Shown: one piece after another, positions 14,062-14,920 of the stretch
Layout: every line of letters begins with the position of its first letter
How positions within the stretch are numbered: position 1 is the first letter of the stretch
Source: Bacteroidales bacterium
GTDB taxonomy: Bacteria; Bacteroidota; Bacteroidia; Bacteroidales; UBA12481
DNA length: 14,920 nt
NCBI GenBank assembly: GCA_028707745.1
Contig: JAQWAJ010000005.1
Coordinates: forward strand, 1 to 14,920
Direction of reading: 5' to 3'
The notes under the pieces: generated by a model
Databases searched by the model: none
What the model saw: the letters and a program-made list of their open reading frames with translations, nothing else
What the model was told of the DNA's origin: nothing
Made by a program: the position numbers and the translations under genes

Positions 14062-14920
14062 AACGAATAACCATATTTTTGGCAATCATACTTTTCCCGA
14101 TTGTTGCAAAATCACAGGATTTGCAATTGCAGGATTGTGTCAGGGAAAGCTTGAAAAACAATCCGTTATCAGCCAATAAGGCTTTGACGATGCAAATTGC
14201 AGAGGTTAAAGGAAAAATATTGAAATCGGCATGGCTACCCGGTATTGATATTAATGCACAGTCTACCTGGCAGTCGGATGTGGTGACCCTGGAATTTGAT
14301 TTGCCATTTGCCGTTGACTTTCCGAAAATTCCCAAGGACCAGTATAAAGTGACCACGGATATATCGCAGTTGATTTATGATGGAGGTAGTATCCATCATC
14401 AACAGGTTCTTGAAAAACTAACTTCGGATTTGTCAGTGAAAGAATTGGAAAAAGGGGAACTCGACTTGAAATCTACGGTCGAGGATCTCTATTTCGCCAT
14501 ACTGGTTGCCGAAAAACGAATTGAAGTGTTGAACCTGATGACTGAAAATCTTCAATCCACTGTTAAACAGATAGAATCAGGGGTCAAAAACGGACTGTTA
14601 AGTGAATCTGACCTTCCCGTGGTCATCGCCGAACAAATAAAAACCGATCAGCAAATGATCAGCCTGAAAGGACTCAAACAGCGGGCTGTGCAAACACTGA
14701 GCATTTTGATGGGGAGAGAAATTTCATTGGATACCCGGTTTCTTACCCCGGTCACCACAAGAGGATTGATGCTGAACGGGGAGCGGCCCGAATACGGGAT
14801 GTTTGAGCTGCAGGGAGAAATGCTTACCACTCGAAAATCCCTGCTGAATGCGCAGCTTCGGCCAAAAGTCTTTGCTTTCGGGCAGGCTGGATACGGGAAA
14901 CCCGGACTCAATTTCATGGG
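14058..14920 (+). CDS. TolC-family outer-membrane efflux protein, 5' part
   Basis: It starts at ATG 14058-14060, overlapping the tetR stop by 4 bp, and stays open to the window end (287 residues visible). A signal peptide MKRITIFLAIILFPIVAKSQ precedes LQLQDCVRESLKNNP, the usual first helix of TolC/OEP proteins. DISQLIYDGG marks the first beta strands, long amphipathic helices follow (about residues 110-225), and LNAQLRPKVFAFGQAGYG begins the second repeat. The protein would form the trimeric outer-membrane exit duct for a tripartite pump. Placement behind a TetR repressor suggests that membrane-fusion and inner-membrane transporter genes follow beyond the window; that is inference from common operon layouts. 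Confidence 0.9.
   Translation, partial: MKRITIFLAIILFPIVAKSQDLQLQDCVRESLKNNPLSANKALTMQIAEVKGKILKSAWLPGIDINAQSTWQSDVVTLEFDLPFAVDFPKIPKDQYKVTTDISQLIYDGGSIHHQQVLEKLTSDLSVKELEKGELDLKSTVEDLYFAILVAEKRIEVLNLMTENLQSTVKQIESGVKNGLLSESDLPVVIAEQIKTDQQMISLKGLKQRAVQTLSILMGREISLDTRFLTPVTTRGLMLNGERPEYGMFELQGEMLTTRKSLLNAQLRPKVFAFGQAGYGKPGLNFM

Overview
The window looks like chromosomal DNA from a member of the Bacteroidota, probably Bacteroidales-like. Three things point there: promoter elements of the TAnnTTTG / TTTG type with about 19-20 bp spacing, a general lack of Shine-Dalgarno sequences, and protein families typical of the phylum (the short alpha-glucan phosphorylase family, tandem OmpA proteins with thrombospondin type 3 repeats, a TetR-TolC efflux operon). 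No tRNA, rRNA, CRISPR array or insertion sequence was seen.

Left part (1-7511): glycogen / alpha-glucan metabolism. The 3' end of an alpha-glucan phosphorylase gene (+) converges on a tight minus-strand operon read right to left: pepD (M20C dipeptidase), glgB (branching enzyme), a GH13 alpha-amylase-like enzyme, and a membrane-anchored lytic transglycosylase. The first three junctions of the original operon are a 1-nt gap, a TAATG overlap and a 16-nt gap. Two oddities sit here. The natural glgB reading frame begins at 6058, one base after pepD, but is cut by an in-frame TAA at codon 30 (5969-5971). The GH13 gene carries a 99-bp, 9-bp-unit tandem repeat that encodes a Tyr-Asn-Thr/Asn tract just before the catalytic-nucleophile region.

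Middle part (7512-10254): a divergent promoter region separates pepD from a plus-strand pair, an isocitrate dehydrogenase-type enzyme overlapping by ATGA with an HD-fold protein whose diagnostic HD doublet reads Ala-Asp. A lipoprotein of unknown function follows, then a 176-bp gene-free stretch.

Right part (10255-14920): two tandem OmpA-family outer-membrane proteins, each with a signal peptide, N-terminal barrel, TSP3 calcium-binding repeats and C-terminal peptidoglycan-binding domain, and each closed by a near-identical intrinsic terminator. The second terminator's T-tract supplies the -33 element of the next promoter. That promoter drives a tetR-tolC operon and is overlaid by two matching 18-bp operator palindromes, which suggests TetR autoregulation of an efflux system continuing past the window end.

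No wholly new system was recognised. The strongest second-look items are the interrupted glgB, the coding minisatellite, and the compact terminator-promoter-operator region upstream of tetR.
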